Assembly: GCF_018336475.1 (NCBI RefSeq) | Contig: NZ_CP048741.1 | Span: 2,414,822 to 2,420,528 of the forward strand | DNA: 5,707 nt | DNA from: Romboutsia sp. 13368 | Lineage (GTDB): Bacteria; Bacillota; Clostridia; Peptostreptococcales; Peptostreptococcaceae | Reading direction: 5' to 3' | In this document: in pieces, positions 5,542-5,707 of the stretch | Layout of the letters: each line of letters starts with the position of its first letter | Position numbering within the stretch: position 1 is the stretch's first letter | Notes under the pieces: model-generated | What the model saw: the letters and a program-made list of their open reading frames with translations, nothing else | Told to the model about the DNA's origin: nothing | Database searches by the model: none | Made by a program: the position numbers and the translations under genes

Positions 5542-5707
5542 TTCCGTCCTCCTAATTGAATCTCATTATATGTCTATCTATATATTATAAATTTTTTTTT
5601 TATCTTTTGTATATGTTTTATGAAAAATATACTACTTTCTAATATTTAACAGCATATAAATTTATATTTCATAATTTATTTAATTTATATTGTATTAATA
5701 ATATATT
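5542..5707 (-). promoter_or_regulatory. Upstream region of the nitroreductase gene with a candidate promoter
   Basis: The region is extremely AT-rich and no gene is visible. The ribosome binding site AGGAGG is at 5553-5548. A candidate promoter has -10 TATAAT (5589-5584) and a poor -35 TATACA (5613-5608, four of six) at 18 nt. The spacer contains a run of ten A. A second TATAAT at 5570-5565 lacks a -35 and would leave a very short leader. The rest of the stretch shows nothing I can name. Confidence 0.4.

Overview
The window comes from a very AT-rich, low-GC Gram-positive bacterium. Heavy use of AUA and other A/T-ending codons, strong AGGAGG-type ribosome binding sites and PyrR-type RNA control all point to a Clostridia-type Firmicute. 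A member of Peptostreptococcaceae (the Clostridioides difficile neighbourhood) is my guess and is not proven by the sequence.

All genes lie on the minus strand, so transcription runs from high to low coordinates. In that order they are: a nitroreductase-like flavoprotein gene (5541-4720); a sigma-A-type promoter (4691-4663); a pyrimidine attenuator leader of about 400 nt (about 4656-4260); pyrF, orotidine 5'-phosphate decarboxylase (4259-3543); carA, carbamoyl-phosphate synthase small chain (3531-2485); and carB, the large chain (2444 to the window edge), cut off after 814 of roughly 1070 residues. pyrF, carA and carB are tightly spaced (11 and 40 nt gaps), each has its own Shine-Dalgarno sequence, and they form one operon. 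CarA and CarB make carbamoyl phosphate at the head of de novo UMP synthesis. PyrF performs the last step, OMP to UMP. Other pyr genes probably follow carB outside the window.

The leader is the most interesting part. It holds three copies of the PyrR recognition hairpin (4-bp stem, CAGAGA hexaloop), one of them with a compensated stem, and two intrinsic terminators. The first terminator lies after the second PyrR site and the second after the third site, which suggests two attenuators in series plus an extra, unpaired PyrR site. Between the last terminator and pyrF lie a 49-nt sequence repeated exactly in tandem (period 50), a 23-bp inverted repeat that competes with the second terminator, and an SD-preceded AUG-UAA start-stop created by the duplication. 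PyrR regulation is established for pyr operons of Bacillus and relatives. The serial layout and the duplicated post-terminator segment are read from this sequence, and what they do is inference.
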